Assembly (NCBI GenBank): GCA_964397545.1
Contig: CAYNIW010000027.1
Coordinates: forward strand, 1 to 28,368
Reading direction: 5' to 3'
DNA length: 28,368 nt
From: JAFGIG01 sp964397545
Lineage (GTDB): Bacteria; SDB-A
Part shown: positions 1 through 8,593 of the stretch, in pieces
Layout: each line of letters begins with the position of its first letter
Position numbering within the stretch: position 1 is the first letter of the stretch
Program-made: the position numbers and the translations under genes
Notes under the pieces: generated by a model
Told to the model about the DNA's origin: nothing
The model's database searches: none
What the model saw: the letters and a program-made list of their open reading frames with translations, nothing else

Positions 1-4
1 ATAA

Positions 5-931
5 TCAGTCTTTCCTGCTCATCCGGTCGAGTTTTTTGAGGATCATTTCCTGCCTTTTGGATATGCCCGCTAGTTTCTCGCCAACTATTCCGAGGGTGAA
101 AGACAAAAATCCTCCGAGGAGCAGAAGAATTACGAGATACAAAAGAGGCCTGTAGCCATGTGACAGAATTCTCAGAACAAGAGCCGTCAAAGAGACCAGA
201 ATTCCCGCAAACATTGACGCCAGCCCTATAGTCCCGAATACGAGCATCGGTTTTTTCATTATTCTCACTTCCGAAAAAACTCCCAGCAGATCGAGCAGTC
301 CGACCGGAACCCTGAGAGAATTGAATTTAGACTTACCGCCTTTTCTCGGAAAAAGCGTCACTTCAATTTCTCCGATTTTTGCCCCTGCTTCGTGTGCGAG
401 TATCACTATGTATCTGTGCCACTCCTTTCTGAGGGGAATAGACAAAACAGATTCCCGGCTGTAGGCTTTGACCGAATTCATGTCTTTAACAGGAATATTA
501 AAGAGCATTTTCCCAAGTGTATTGTAGATTCCGGAGACGAATTTCTTCTCGTATTTTCCGATTTTTTTCCCCGTGACGACATCATATCTGCCTTTAACAA
601 CCGGTTCGGCGAGCCTCGGGATGTCGTTGACGTCAAACTGCATGTCTGCCGGAAAGAAAACGAAGACGTCGGATTGCGCTTTTTCCTGGCCTTTTTCAAG
701 TGATTTTGTTATTCCAAGTCTTCTCGGATGATGAAAAACCTTTATCCATTCATCTTTTCCGGACAATTCATCGAGAAGCTCAGCGGTTTTGTCCTTGCTT
801 CCGTCGTCCACGATGACGGCTTCCATTTGGAGTTCGCTTTTTTCTCTTAAGTTTTTTAATGCTTTGATGAGATCCGGAATATTTTCCTCTTCATCGCACG
901 CCGGAATTATAACCGTGTAGTCATACTTCAT
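5..931 (-). CDS. GT2 family glycosyltransferase, DPM1-like, with C-terminal membrane segments
   Basis: Predicted to move a sugar from a nucleotide donor to a lipid or polyprenyl-phosphate acceptor at the inner membrane face. The 308-residue protein starts with the GT-A signature VIIPACDEEENIP, followed by VDDGSKD (about residue 42) and the DxD-like stretch FFPADMQFD (about residues 91-99). Residues after about 220 form two hydrophobic helices, as in polyprenyl-phosphate mannose/glucose synthases with a membrane anchor. It overlaps the upstream membrane-protein gene by 11 bases and is the last complete gene of the minus-strand run. The donor and acceptor cannot be told from sequence. The fold and family are secure; the lipid acceptor is inferred from the anchor and neighbours. 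Confidence 0.88.
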   Translation of the reverse strand: MKYDYTVIIPACDEEENIPDLIKALKNLREKSELQMEAVIVDDGSKDKTAELLDELSGKDEWIKVFHHPRRLGITKSLEKGQEKAQSDVFVFFPADMQFDVNDIPRLAEPVVKGRYDVVTGKKIGKYEKKFVSGIYNTLGKMLFNIPVKDMNSVKAYSRESVLSIPLRKEWHRYIVILAHEAGAKIGEIEVTLFPRKGGKSKFNSLRVPVGLLDLLGVFSEVRIMKKPMLVFGTIGLASMFAGILVSLTALVLRILSHGYRPLLYLVILLLLGGFLSFTLGIVGEKLAGISKRQEMILKKLDRMSRKD

Positions 932-1940
932 TTATCCCTCCTCTGCCGAACTTCATGAGAGGCAAAAAGAACAGTCCGCTCAAACTGACGGCTAAAGACA
1001 CCGTGTAATAGAACAGAGAAAGCGTCAGAGCTTCGGCTGATGAGCATCCCGCATTTCCAAGAAGAAGGACGACAGAAGCCTCTCTCGGTCCGAGCCCTCC
1101 CGGAGTAGGTATCATGGAAACTATATTTATGAAAGGAAGATATCCAAGAAGCGATCCGAACGTGACGCCGGACAGGTCAAGGGCTCTTGCGAGAAAAAAC
1201 ATGTTCAATGTAAGAAAGAGCTGAAGCGACATTGAATACAGGACCGCTTTCACCGCTGTCGAAGGCCTGTCTGTGTAATTCTTAAAAGCTTCATAAACCG
1301 TGATGAGTCTCGACCCTATCTTTAAGATGTGCAGTTTTTTGAAATAACCTGTTATAAACGTGAAGAATCTGTCATTTGAAAAAAGAAAAAGAAATAAAGC
1401 CATTGCGGCCAAAACAGCCAATTCAACCGTAAAGATTAACAAGGCAAGGTTAACCCTGAAATAAAAAGGGAAACAGATTACGCCCAGTAGTATCATGCCG
1501 ACAAGGCCGAAAAAGCGGTCGGCGATCAGAGAACTCAGAACCTCTCCTTTTTTTCTCGTTATCGAATAGGCGTAAGCCCCTCTCATGGCGTCCATACCTA
1601 TTGAAGCCGGCAGAATGTTGTTGTATAGATAGCCTATGAACTGGATTTTCACGGTCGTAAAGAGTTTTATTTTATTGCCGTGCGAAGTCAGGAGAACATG
1701 CCACCTCATAACGGATTGAAATATTGCCGCGATATTTGACAAAAAAGCGGCGGCAACCAGGAGAGGGTTGCTCGAAAGGACGAGACCGAGCATTCCAATC
1801 CAAAGATTTTCTCCTCCGTGTGATTGAGCCCAAAGCGGACCCTGGTCTTTCTGAACCTTGAAAAAAACGACGAAAAGAATTGCGGAAGAAAAGGCTATTT
1901 TGATGAGAAAAAACAGAAAGTTTTTTATCTTTGTTTTCAT
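921..1940 (-). CDS. AglD/UPF0104-type integral membrane protein (lysylphosphatidylglycerol synthase TM-domain family)
   Basis: A 339-residue polytopic inner-membrane protein with about eight hydrophobic segments, the first at residues 7-27. Family marks are NNILPASIGMDAMRGAYA (about residues 109-126), RFFGLVGM, and the late motif MIPTPGGLGPREAS. Members of this family (PF03706) are often found beside glycosyltransferases and include archaeal AglD and the membrane half of MprF. The aminoacyl-transfer domain of MprF is absent, so lipid lysinylation is not predicted. Its start ATG overlaps the stop of the GT4 gene (ATGA), and it overlaps the GT2 gene downstream, so the three are probably translationally coupled. 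A role in glycolipid handling or flipping is inferred only from family and context. Confidence 0.82.
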   Translation of the reverse strand: MKTKIKNFLFFLIKIAFSSAILFVVFFKVQKDQGPLWAQSHGGENLWIGMLGLVLSSNPLLVAAAFLSNIAAIFQSVMRWHVLLTSHGNKIKLFTTVKIQFIGYLYNNILPASIGMDAMRGAYAYSITRKKGEVLSSLIADRFFGLVGMILLGVICFPFYFRVNLALLIFTVELAVLAAMALFLFLFSNDRFFTFITGYFKKLHILKIGSRLITVYEAFKNYTDRPSTAVKAVLYSMSLQLFLTLNMFFLARALDLSGVTFGSLLGYLPFINIVSMIPTPGGLGPREASVVLLLGNAGCSSAEALTLSLFYYTVSLAVSLSGLFFLPLMKFGRGGINEV

Positions 1941-3037
1941 CCAAAAAGTCTTTCGATTAAAGATAGTGTTTTGTCAGCGGCAAGATCCCATGTCAAAGTC
2001 TTTACCCTTTCGATCGCTCCGAGTTCCAACCTGTTTCTCGTATCTTTGTCGGACAAAATTTTTTCAAGAGTTGATGCCAAAGCGCAGACATCTCCGTGTT
2101 TGACGAGTATGCCGGAATAATTATCTATTATGGAATCCCTTATTCCCGGTGAATCCGAGGCGACCACGGCTGTCCCGCAGGCGTTTGCTTCGACTCCGGT
2201 GAGCCCCCAGCCCTCTTTTTCAGATGTGTTCACTACTACGTGGGCTTTCCTCATCCACGCGATTTTTTCTTCGAGAGGGATAAAGCCCGTGAACTCGTAA
2301 TCGTCCTTATAAAGTATTTTTTCAGCTATTTTTTTAAGTTTGGGTAAAGCGTCTCCGTCTCCGACGATAACAAATTTTAACTTGTCGAAGCTGTTTTTAA
2401 TTTTGTTCACGGCTTTTATGGGAAGATCGACTCTTTTGTATTTTTTCAACCTCCCAACATAGACTATCAAAGGGTCGGGGCTCTTTTGACCTCCGGGTTT
2501 GTAAGTATCATGGTCTATGCCGCAGTGGATGACGTGGATTTTATCACTGTCAAAACCTCTTTTGACGAGATCCTCTTTTGTGGATTCTGATATAACTTCG
2601 AAATTGTGTTTTGCGTAAACTTTCAAGAGGGCTTTTTCCCAGAGATAGACGTAAAAAGCGAGCGGAAGAGGCGCTTCCCTGAAAACTGTCGTCCCGAAAA
2701 GGTGAGGAACGACTGGTAATACAGGGGATCGCGACCAAAGAGGAGCATAAAAGGGAATCTTGTTTATGTCTTCAACAAGCAGGTCGAATTTTTCTGAGGC
2801 TAAATTTTTCCGGTAGTAATTCTTTGCGTCAAAATTGAAAGTAGCCCTCCGGCCTGTTCTTATAATATTGATACCTTCGAAGATTTCTTCTTTTTCGCAT
2901 CCTTTGAAAGCCGAGCACAACAGAAAAACCTCGTGTCCTCTTGACGCTATCCTCGAAAAAATTTCTTCGAGATGAATTTCCGCGCCTCCGCCGAGAGGAT
3001 TTTTCCTGTCGCACCAGTTCAACAGCAGTATTTTCAA
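1937..3037 (-). CDS. GT4 family glycosyltransferase
   Basis: A 366-residue GT-B glycosyltransferase. The N-terminal acceptor domain has the GGGAEIHLEEIFSRIASRGH motif (about residues 16-35). The C-terminal donor domain has YVGRLKKYKRVDLPIKA (about residues 193-209) and the GT4 E-x7-E signature in EKEGWGLTGVEANACGT (about residues 273-289). It most likely elongates a cell-surface glycan or glycolipid in the cytoplasm. The start is TTG, with GGAG eight bases upstream, and it shares a TTGA overlap with the epimerase stop. No transmembrane segment is seen. The sugar transferred cannot be named. It belongs to the four-gene glycan block (3972 down to 5) that trails the oxidoreductase genes. Confidence 0.9.
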   Translation of the reverse strand: MKILLLNWCDRKNPLGGGAEIHLEEIFSRIASRGHEVFLLCSAFKGCEKEEIFEGINIIRTGRRATFNFDAKNYYRKNLASEKFDLLVEDINKIPFYAPLWSRSPVLPVVPHLFGTTVFREAPLPLAFYVYLWEKALLKVYAKHNFEVISESTKEDLVKRGFDSDKIHVIHCGIDHDTYKPGGQKSPDPLIVYVGRLKKYKRVDLPIKAVNKIKNSFDKLKFVIVGDGDALPKLKKIAEKILYKDDYEFTGFIPLEEKIAWMRKAHVVVNTSEKEGWGLTGVEANACGTAVVASDSPGIRDSIIDNYSGILVKHGDVCALASTLEKILSDKDTRNRLELGAIERVKTLTWDLAADKTLSLIERLFG

Positions 3038-3972
3038 AGAAATGACTCCAGTATTTCTTTAAGATCTTCTTCTATTTGCCGTCGAGGTTCATAGTCCGTA
3101 GCTTTTTTTATTTTCCGTGATGAACCCAGCTGATACATAGGGTCCTTCGCCCTCAGCAAATCAGCGCTTTGGCTGATTTGGGCATTGACTTCGGCAATTT
3201 CGAGCATTTTTTGCAGAATCTGCAAAAGGCTCAGGTCATCATTTCCCGCAAGGTTGTATATCTGTCCTCTTTCGGCTGAAAACGCGAGCCTGAAATATAA
3301 CTCAACTGAATCTTCAGCGCTTATAAAAGTTCTCACGGGCAGAAGATTGCCTGTTTTTATCACCGGTTTTTGTATGCCTTTTTTTATATCCGTTATCTGC
3401 TTTGCCATCGAAGGAACAAAAAATCTTTCATTCTGACCCGCTCCTATCTGAGGAAAAGGTCTTATAACCGAAAAATCGGATTCAAAAGTCCTTGAATATT
3501 GAAAGACGGCGATTTCAGCGGCGGCTTTGCTCGCTCCATAAGGGTTCAACGGAGATATTGGATCTTCTTCAGATGCCCTCTTACCTTGAGTATCACCGTA
3601 AACTTCCGAAGATGAAATAAAAATGAACTTTGAGCCGGAATTTTTTAATGTTTCCAGGAAATTGAGGGTGCCCAAGAAATTAATTTCGTAGGTCGAGAAA
3701 GGATCTCCGAAAGAAAATCCAGCGCTCGATTGAGCCGCGAAATGATAGACCAGGTCCGGTTTAATATTATTGACCTTTCCGGATACGGCATTAAAATCTG
3801 TTATGTCGAGTTTTACAGGATTGATTTCATGAGGCGGCAACGATTTGTCGGACAGATATGTCCCGAATACTTCATAGTTTCCACTTTTTACGAATCTCAA
3901 AGCCACTTTGCTCCCTATAAAACCGTCAGAGCCTGTAATGAGCACAACGCCGGATGATTGATCAGAGATCAT
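3034..3972 (-). CDS. NAD(P)-dependent sugar-nucleotide epimerase/dehydratase (extended SDR)
   Basis: A 312-residue extended short-chain dehydrogenase. It has the Rossmann motif VLITGSDGFIGSKVAL near the N terminus, the active-site serine region FISSSEVYGDTQGK (about residues 117-130) and the catalytic YxxxK as YGASKAAAE (about residues 145-153). A late PVRTFISAEDSVELYFRLA stretch resembles GDP-mannose 4,6-dehydratase and GDP-4-keto-6-deoxymannose reductase relatives, but the exact reaction cannot be fixed. It probably makes the sugar nucleotide for the adjacent glycosyltransferases. The start ATG lies 11 bases inside the korB end and has no clear Shine-Dalgarno, so a slightly later GTG just before the LITG motif is possible. 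Confidence 0.85.
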   Translation of the reverse strand: MISDQSSGVVLITGSDGFIGSKVALRFVKSGNYEVFGTYLSDKSLPPHEINPVKLDITDFNAVSGKVNNIKPDLVYHFAAQSSAGFSFGDPFSTYEINFLGTLNFLETLKNSGSKFIFISSSEVYGDTQGKRASEEDPISPLNPYGASKAAAEIAVFQYSRTFESDFSVIRPFPQIGAGQNERFFVPSMAKQITDIKKGIQKPVIKTGNLLPVRTFISAEDSVELYFRLAFSAERGQIYNLAGNDDLSLLQILQKMLEIAEVNAQISQSADLLRAKDPMYQLGSSRKIKKATDYEPRRQIEEDLKEILESFL

Positions 3973-4828
3973 AAAGTTTTGCTTTGCAATAATCTTTTAA
4001 TATACTGTCTTTAGATTTGTTAGGATCAATAATATCTTTAATATACTTCTGTGAATACTCTTCAGTCGGAGCGTTTTTGAAAATACCGATGGGAATTTTT
4101 TCCCTTCTTTGGTCTTCGCCGAGTTTTTCATACGCCGCTATCGGAAGAGCGATGCTCTTTAGCCAGTCAATCATGCTGAAAGGAGTTTTGAGTTTATTTC
4201 TTTTGCCGTATTGAACATGGCAAAAACTTATTATTTCTACTACGGAAAAACCGTCATAATTCAGGGCTTGATAAATTATATCGTCAAGTCCAGGAACGTG
4301 AACCGCAGTGCTTCTTGCCGCAAAACCGGCACCGGCTCCAATCGCAAGAGACGGAATGTCGAAGTTTTTGTCTATATTGCCGTATGGCGTCGTCGAGGCA
4401 ATAGCTTTTTTTGGAGTCGTCGGCGAAAACTGGCCGCCGGTCATTCCGTATATGAAATTATTGAAAACCAAAGCGGTTATGTTCAGATTTCGTCTTGCGG
4501 CGTGGATGAAATGGTTTCCTCCGATAGCCACGGCGTCACCGTCACCCATGACTGAAATAACATTCAATTTTGGATTAGAAAACTTGATTCCGGCCGCAAA
4601 AGCAAGAGACCTTCCGTGAGTCGTGTGAAGAGTGTTGAAATCGACGTAGCCCGGAGTCCTGCTTGAACAGCCTATTCCCGAGACAAGTGCTATGTCGTCT
4701 TTTTTCCATCCTGTCCTGTGAATTGCCCTCATCATAGAACCCAGAATTATTCCGTGTCCGCACCCCGGGCACCAGATGTGCGGCAGTTTATCTTTTCTAA
4801 GATAAGATAGGACAATTTCAGTTTTCAT
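3962..4828 (-). CDS. korB: 2-oxoacid:ferredoxin oxidoreductase, beta (TPP-binding) subunit
   Basis: Catalyses CoA- and TPP-dependent oxidative decarboxylation of a 2-oxoacid (or the reverse carboxylation) with ferredoxin, together with KorA, KorC and KorD. The 288-residue protein has the cluster-binding CPGCGHG near residue 20, then SGIGCSS, the TPP/Mg motif VMGDGDAVAIGGNHF (about residues 93-107) with FNN (about residues 122-124), and a further cysteine in ISFCHVQYGK. Length and motifs fit the 2-oxoglutarate/2-oxoisovalerate (Kor/Vor) beta subunit rather than the single-chain pyruvate enzyme. The start is well supported by GAAGGAG upstream. The gene overlaps korD by 11 bases and the downstream epimerase by 11 bases. 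Substrate assignment as 2-oxoglutarate is probable, not proven. Confidence 0.92.
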   Translation of the reverse strand: MKTEIVLSYLRKDKLPHIWCPGCGHGIILGSMMRAIHRTGWKKDDIALVSGIGCSSRTPGYVDFNTLHTTHGRSLAFAAGIKFSNPKLNVISVMGDGDAVAIGGNHFIHAARRNLNITALVFNNFIYGMTGGQFSPTTPKKAIASTTPYGNIDKNFDIPSLAIGAGAGFAARSTAVHVPGLDDIIYQALNYDGFSVVEIISFCHVQYGKRNKLKTPFSMIDWLKSIALPIAAYEKLGEDQRREKIPIGIFKNAPTEEYSQKYIKDIIDPNKSKDSILKDYCKAKLYDL

Positions 4829-5039
4829 TTGTTTCTCCTTCGATTTCGTTTACAGTTATTGCGAAATCAGGGCAGATGTATTCGCATCTTAGACATCCGA
4901 TGCAGTCTTCCTGTCTTGCCGGGTTTGCCTTGAGCTTTTCGTTCAGTTCAAGCACTTTTTTAGGGCATTGATTTATGCAGTTTTCACAGCCTTTGCATAG
5001 ACGTTCGTCAACTGTTATTATGAATCTTTTCTTTTGCAA
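4818..5039 (-). CDS. korD: 2-oxoacid:ferredoxin oxidoreductase, delta subunit (2[4Fe-4S] ferredoxin)
   Basis: A 73-residue dicluster ferredoxin that carries electrons within the oxidoreductase complex. Two classic motifs are visible: C15-x2-C18-x2-C21-x3-C25-P and C46-x2-C49-x2-C52-x3-C56-P. The start is TTG, fixed by a strong AGGAGG five bases upstream on the minus strand. It lies between the large nucleotidyltransferase gene (9-base gap) and korB (11-base overlap). Its position directly before the beta subunit, and the lack of any other electron-transfer domain in the complex genes, supports the subunit role over a free ferredoxin. Confidence 0.9.
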   Translation of the reverse strand: MQKKRFIITVDERLCKGCENCINQCPKKVLELNEKLKANPARQEDCIGCLRCEYICPDFAITVNEIEGETNEN

Positions 5040-5044
5040 ATAAA

Positions 5045-5050
5045 CCTCCT
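5045..5050 (-). promoter_or_regulatory. Shine-Dalgarno AGGAGG for korD
   Basis: Reads AGGAGG on the minus strand, five bases before the TTG start of korD. It decides that the rare TTG codon is the true start. It overlaps the stop codon of the nucleotidyltransferase gene, so the two genes are likely coupled in translation. Confidence 0.8.
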
Positions 5051-8012
5051 ATATATAGACGAGATCCGTTAATTCTTCGAGGTTCTCTCTCGAACGGGTC
5101 ATAAGGTTCCTGTAATAATCGTCGAAAGCCTCCGGGTTCTCGCCTTTATACGGAATAACCGAAGACTTGAAATTTCGCGACAGCTCAACCGGGTCCACTA
5201 CGTTGGTCTTAGCTACAGTCAGGCGCATAAACTGCCTTATCTCTCTCAATTGCTTGAGATAGACAGCGGTAGTTTCAATTTTTCCGGAAATTGATTTGTC
5301 TTTCATGGACAGTTCTTCTGCTAATTCATTTCCATATTTGAAAATGATTCGGTATTTGGCTTTGAAAACGAGAAGTATCATCTCAATATCCTTAATGCCG
5401 CCGGCGCTCTCTTTGACGTTGTATATAAACCCGGGGTTTTCCGCGTGCCTGTTTTTGACTTCTTCGAGCATTTTATCCGCAAAATCTTTCCATTTGTCGA
5501 ATATCTCATTTTCAACGATTTCATGCGCGAATTTTTCGAGAAGGATTTCCGAACCTGTCATGAATTTAGATTCGAGTATCTGTGATTTTTCTATGAAAGT
5601 GTCGCTCGAATCTCCTGTCAGAAGCATTTTCAGGTCGCTGAGTTTAGTGACATAGGTCCCGAATCGGTCCGCAAGCCTGAATTGCGCCATTGTCCCTGTC
5701 CTTACAATTTCTCTGCTCATCCTCGAGAGGATTTTATTGTAGGAGAGGAATAATTCTGGATCTTCCGAATCGAGAAGAACGAGAAGGTCTATGTCGTCGT
5801 TAAAAGAACTCTCTCTGGCAAGAGAGCCCACTACGAAAAACATGAAAAGGTCTTCACCTTTAAGTCTCAATGATTTTTGTTCTTCGAGCTCGAGAAAACA
5901 GACGTCAAAAAGCGTAACGAGATAATTGTCGTTGAGTTCAATGAATTCTCTCGATATCTCGTCGTAAGGTTTTCCGGAAATTGCCTCGATGCCTATATTT
6001 AGAAATTTAAGATCGTAGTATCTCGTCAGAAGAGCTTTCTGCTGCTGCCTGTTTACCGTCCTCGATATCTCGGCGAAAATACCGGAACAAATGTCCTCAA
6101 TTTTATCTTCAGATTCAATAAGTTTTATTATCCAGGGGTCGGAAACTAATATTTTCTGAAAATATTTTCTGAAATACCTGCTTCCTTCAGCATATATATT
6201 CAGGACATTTTTGAAATTTTCGTTTTTGGATTTTTTCAGAGTTTTTTCTGAAAAATCCTCTTTTAAGTTTCCGAAAATAGTTTTTATTTTCCTGAGGCTT
6301 TCTCTGTCTATCTCCTCAAGAAGCAGACAGAGTTCAATATATTTCTTTTCGAAAAAACCGACCAGAGAAAAAAGAAGGTGCGGTTCTTTTTCAAAACTAT
6401 TGACAAGATATCTTAAAAAGTCCGATCTGACAAAGTCTGCCGCTTCTTCATTTTTCAACTCACCGAGCAGAACAATGAACGAAGCGAAACCGTCAAAAGA
6501 ACTTTCGATTCTTGTAAACAAGCCTCTGAGTATTATTTTTCGGGCGCGTTCATCGAGGGACATGTAATCTTCGGCGAAAATGCGCAGAAGCCTGAAATCT
6601 TCCCCGGAAAAAGCCTCGAGAATGTCGTCCCAGAAATCAGAACCCTTGAAAATCCCTGAATTCTTGGCGAAATTGACTGCGAGATTTCCTTTGTTTTCAG
6701 ACAGAATTTCGTTTATCAGGGTTATTCTTTTGAGATATTCCCTGCAGTCTTCGAGCATAAACTCGACTATTTTTTTCACTCTCCTGAGATGGTCGTAATA
6801 CCTTATAAGAAAATGGTCGAGGCAAGACACGGCGCCTATTGAGTCTATACCCATAATAGAAGCGATTTTTTTAAGAGTTCCGATGTTGTCGGGCACATCG
6901 AGGTAAATCTGTTCTTCCTGAGCTCCGTAGAGCATGAATAAAAATCTGAAAGTTTCAATAAAAGCCAGGCTTTCTCCTATGGCTTTATAGATGTCCCAGT
7001 TCTTTGAATCGTGATACTTTAGCTTGTCAAGTATTCCCCATGGATTTTTTTTATAGATGCCGTATCTGGTCTTTTGGACTGTTATAAGGGCTTTTATCAT
7101 CCTCAGGGCGTCATTTTTCGGATTGATGTATTCCGTTCTGACGTCTCTGTTTAAGTAAACTCTTATCTCCCCGAGAATCTGCCGCAGGTATGCTTCGTGA
7201 AATCGAATGTCAGGAGCGAAATCCGGATAGAAAATGTAAAGAACTTCCCTTTCAAAGGATTCCATGAGTCTTTCAGGGCCGTAAATTCTCTTCGCTCCTA
7301 TTATCTCGGTGATAAAAACGAAATTTGTGAGATTCTTTTCCGCGAATTCAATGAATTCGCCTATAGTGGCGCTGTATTTACCGTTGTCAATGCTTTCGGC
7401 AAGATGAAAATGAAGGGCTGTCCCGTATTTTGTCACCACTTTGTTTATGCGGCTAAGGAGTTTGTCGAGGTCGCCTGTTTTCCTGGTCTGAGTTATGACA
7501 GCGACGTCAATGTCGTCCATATCCGTTCTCGTTCCAACGCTCGCGATTATAAACTCTGGAACATCAAGACCTGCCGACAGTATGGGAACGATATTGGAGA
7601 AAAAAATTGAGGTCAAAGATCTGAATTTCCACCCGATTTCCCTCATAAAATTTTCGTAGGTTTTCAGGGGATCCGATTTAATCACAGCAGGTCTGATAAA
7701 ATCTATTGTCCTGATGTTCAACTGAACAAGTTTCAAGGCGTAATATGTTCCGAGGTGTTTGATTTTTTCCGGCGTTTCGATATCAAGACCCGCTATAGCA
7801 GACATTTCTCTTGTCAGCTGTTTGTCAAAATCCGGAAGGCTGTGGGAAAGATGGACTTCGTCGGAAAGGTTGTTTTTTGTCAATTCATCCACGAGAGATT
7901 CGTAGTTATTTTCGATGAAATAAGCGTATTTCCTCATGTGGTTTCCCCACTCGGAAATCTCTTTCAGATTTCTCTGATGAGGCGTAAGCAGTTTAAGCGT
8001 AACGGTTTTCAA
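5049..8012 (-). CDS. Large GlnE/GlnD-like protein with two nucleotidyltransferase domains, inside the kor operon
   Basis: A 987-residue, probably cytoplasmic protein. The first nucleotidyltransferase domain (about 150-260) has G160 followed by the metal-binding pair D167-I-D169. The second (about 720-810) has VVGSLARESS (G729, S730) and D740-I-D742. Between them is a long helical region. The C terminus has KESAGGIKDIE (867-877), close to the GlnD/GlnE helical-domain motif. Two domains and near-GlnE length recall glutamine-synthetase adenylyltransferase, but overall similarity by eye is weak and no HD or ACT domain of GlnD is seen. It uses a TTG start with AAGG five bases before it and lies 8 bases after korC and 9 before korD. 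The target is unknown; the oxidoreductase or a nitrogen-control protein are guesses from context. Confidence 0.8.
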   Translation of the reverse strand: MKTVTLKLLTPHQRNLKEISEWGNHMRKYAYFIENNYESLVDELTKNNLSDEVHLSHSLPDFDKQLTREMSAIAGLDIETPEKIKHLGTYYALKLVQLNIRTIDFIRPAVIKSDPLKTYENFMREIGWKFRSLTSIFFSNIVPILSAGLDVPEFIIASVGTRTDMDDIDVAVITQTRKTGDLDKLLSRINKVVTKYGTALHFHLAESIDNGKYSATIGEFIEFAEKNLTNFVFITEIIGAKRIYGPERLMESFEREVLYIFYPDFAPDIRFHEAYLRQILGEIRVYLNRDVRTEYINPKNDALRMIKALITVQKTRYGIYKKNPWGILDKLKYHDSKNWDIYKAIGESLAFIETFRFLFMLYGAQEEQIYLDVPDNIGTLKKIASIMGIDSIGAVSCLDHFLIRYYDHLRRVKKIVEFMLEDCREYLKRITLINEILSENKGNLAVNFAKNSGIFKGSDFWDDILEAFSGEDFRLLRIFAEDYMSLDERARKIILRGLFTRIESSFDGFASFIVLLGELKNEEAADFVRSDFLRYLVNSFEKEPHLLFSLVGFFEKKYIELCLLLEEIDRESLRKIKTIFGNLKEDFSEKTLKKSKNENFKNVLNIYAEGSRYFRKYFQKILVSDPWIIKLIESEDKIEDICSGIFAEISRTVNRQQQKALLTRYYDLKFLNIGIEAISGKPYDEISREFIELNDNYLVTLFDVCFLELEEQKSLRLKGEDLFMFFVVGSLARESSFNDDIDLLVLLDSEDPELFLSYNKILSRMSREIVRTGTMAQFRLADRFGTYVTKLSDLKMLLTGDSSDTFIEKSQILESKFMTGSEILLEKFAHEIVENEIFDKWKDFADKMLEEVKNRHAENPGFIYNVKESAGGIKDIEMILLVFKAKYRIIFKYGNELAEELSMKDKSISGKIETTAVYLKQLREIRQFMRLTVAKTNVVDPVELSRNFKSSVIPYKGENPEAFDDYYRNLMTRSRENLEELTDLVYI

Positions 8013-8020
8013 AAATGCCT

Positions 8021-8575
8021 TTACAGACCCTGGAGTTCTTTTCCTTTTTCGTAACCGAGGTCAAAAGCCTTGAGGTTGATCTCTTCCGTCCCTTTCGGAA
8101 CTCTCGACTTTATAGCTTCTTTGACTGTTTGGATTTCTAATATGTTGGAAAGGTTGATTACTATTCCGAGAGCTATCATATTGGCGACAATCGGTTTGGA
8201 AAATTCTTTTATTGCCAGCTCCGTTATCTGAGCCGGAAAAACTCTGACGCCTTCCAGCTGTCTTGGAGTGTGGATCATTTCCCTGTCATATACGACAATG
8301 CCGCCGTTTTTTGTCATCTCGCCGTATTTGTCAAAAGCCTCCTGGGTCATCGCGAGAAGAAAATCCACGTTTCCTGCTTTTGGATAATCTATGTCCTCGT
8401 CAGAAATAATAACTTCGCTTCTGCTCGCCCCTCCCCTTGATTCCGGGCCGTATGACTGGCTCTGAGTGGCGTTCAGGTCGGCGAATATCGCCGCGGCTTC
8501 GGCCAATATTTTACCGATCAGTATCAGTCCCTGACCGCCCGCTCCGCTCAATCTGATTTCGTATCGAAAAGACAT
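8021..8575 (-). CDS. korC: 2-oxoacid:ferredoxin oxidoreductase, gamma subunit
   Basis: A 184-residue catalytic-domain subunit of the Kor/Por gamma family. Typical features are the N-terminal IRLSGAGGQGLILIGKILAE, which forms part of the TPP/CoA site, the SQSYGPESRGGASRSEVI stretch (about residues 40-57), and ANMIALGIVINLSN near residue 130. An AAAGGAG sequence precedes the ATG. It follows korA with an 18-base gap. Order in the operon is A, C, nucleotidyltransferase, D, B, so the usual contiguous kor cluster is interrupted after this gene. Confidence 0.92.
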   Translation of the reverse strand: MSFRYEIRLSGAGGQGLILIGKILAEAAAIFADLNATQSQSYGPESRGGASRSEVIISDEDIDYPKAGNVDFLLAMTQEAFDKYGEMTKNGGIVVYDREMIHTPRQLEGVRVFPAQITELAIKEFSKPIVANMIALGIVINLSNILEIQTVKEAIKSRVPKGTEEINLKAFDLGYEKGKELQGL

Positions 8576-8593
8576 ATCTCCTTTCCCCTTTTA

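Noticed and set aside
7197..7610. Plus-strand open frame of 137 codons inside the large nucleotidyltransferase gene
   Set aside because: Antisense to a conserved-motif region, with no signal, domain or good ribosome site of its own.
5049..8012. Annotation of the large nucleotidyltransferase as GlnD (PII uridylyltransferase) or GlnE
   Set aside because: No HD or ACT domains as in GlnD were seen. The two-domain layout is GlnE-like, but overall similarity by eye is too weak to give either name.
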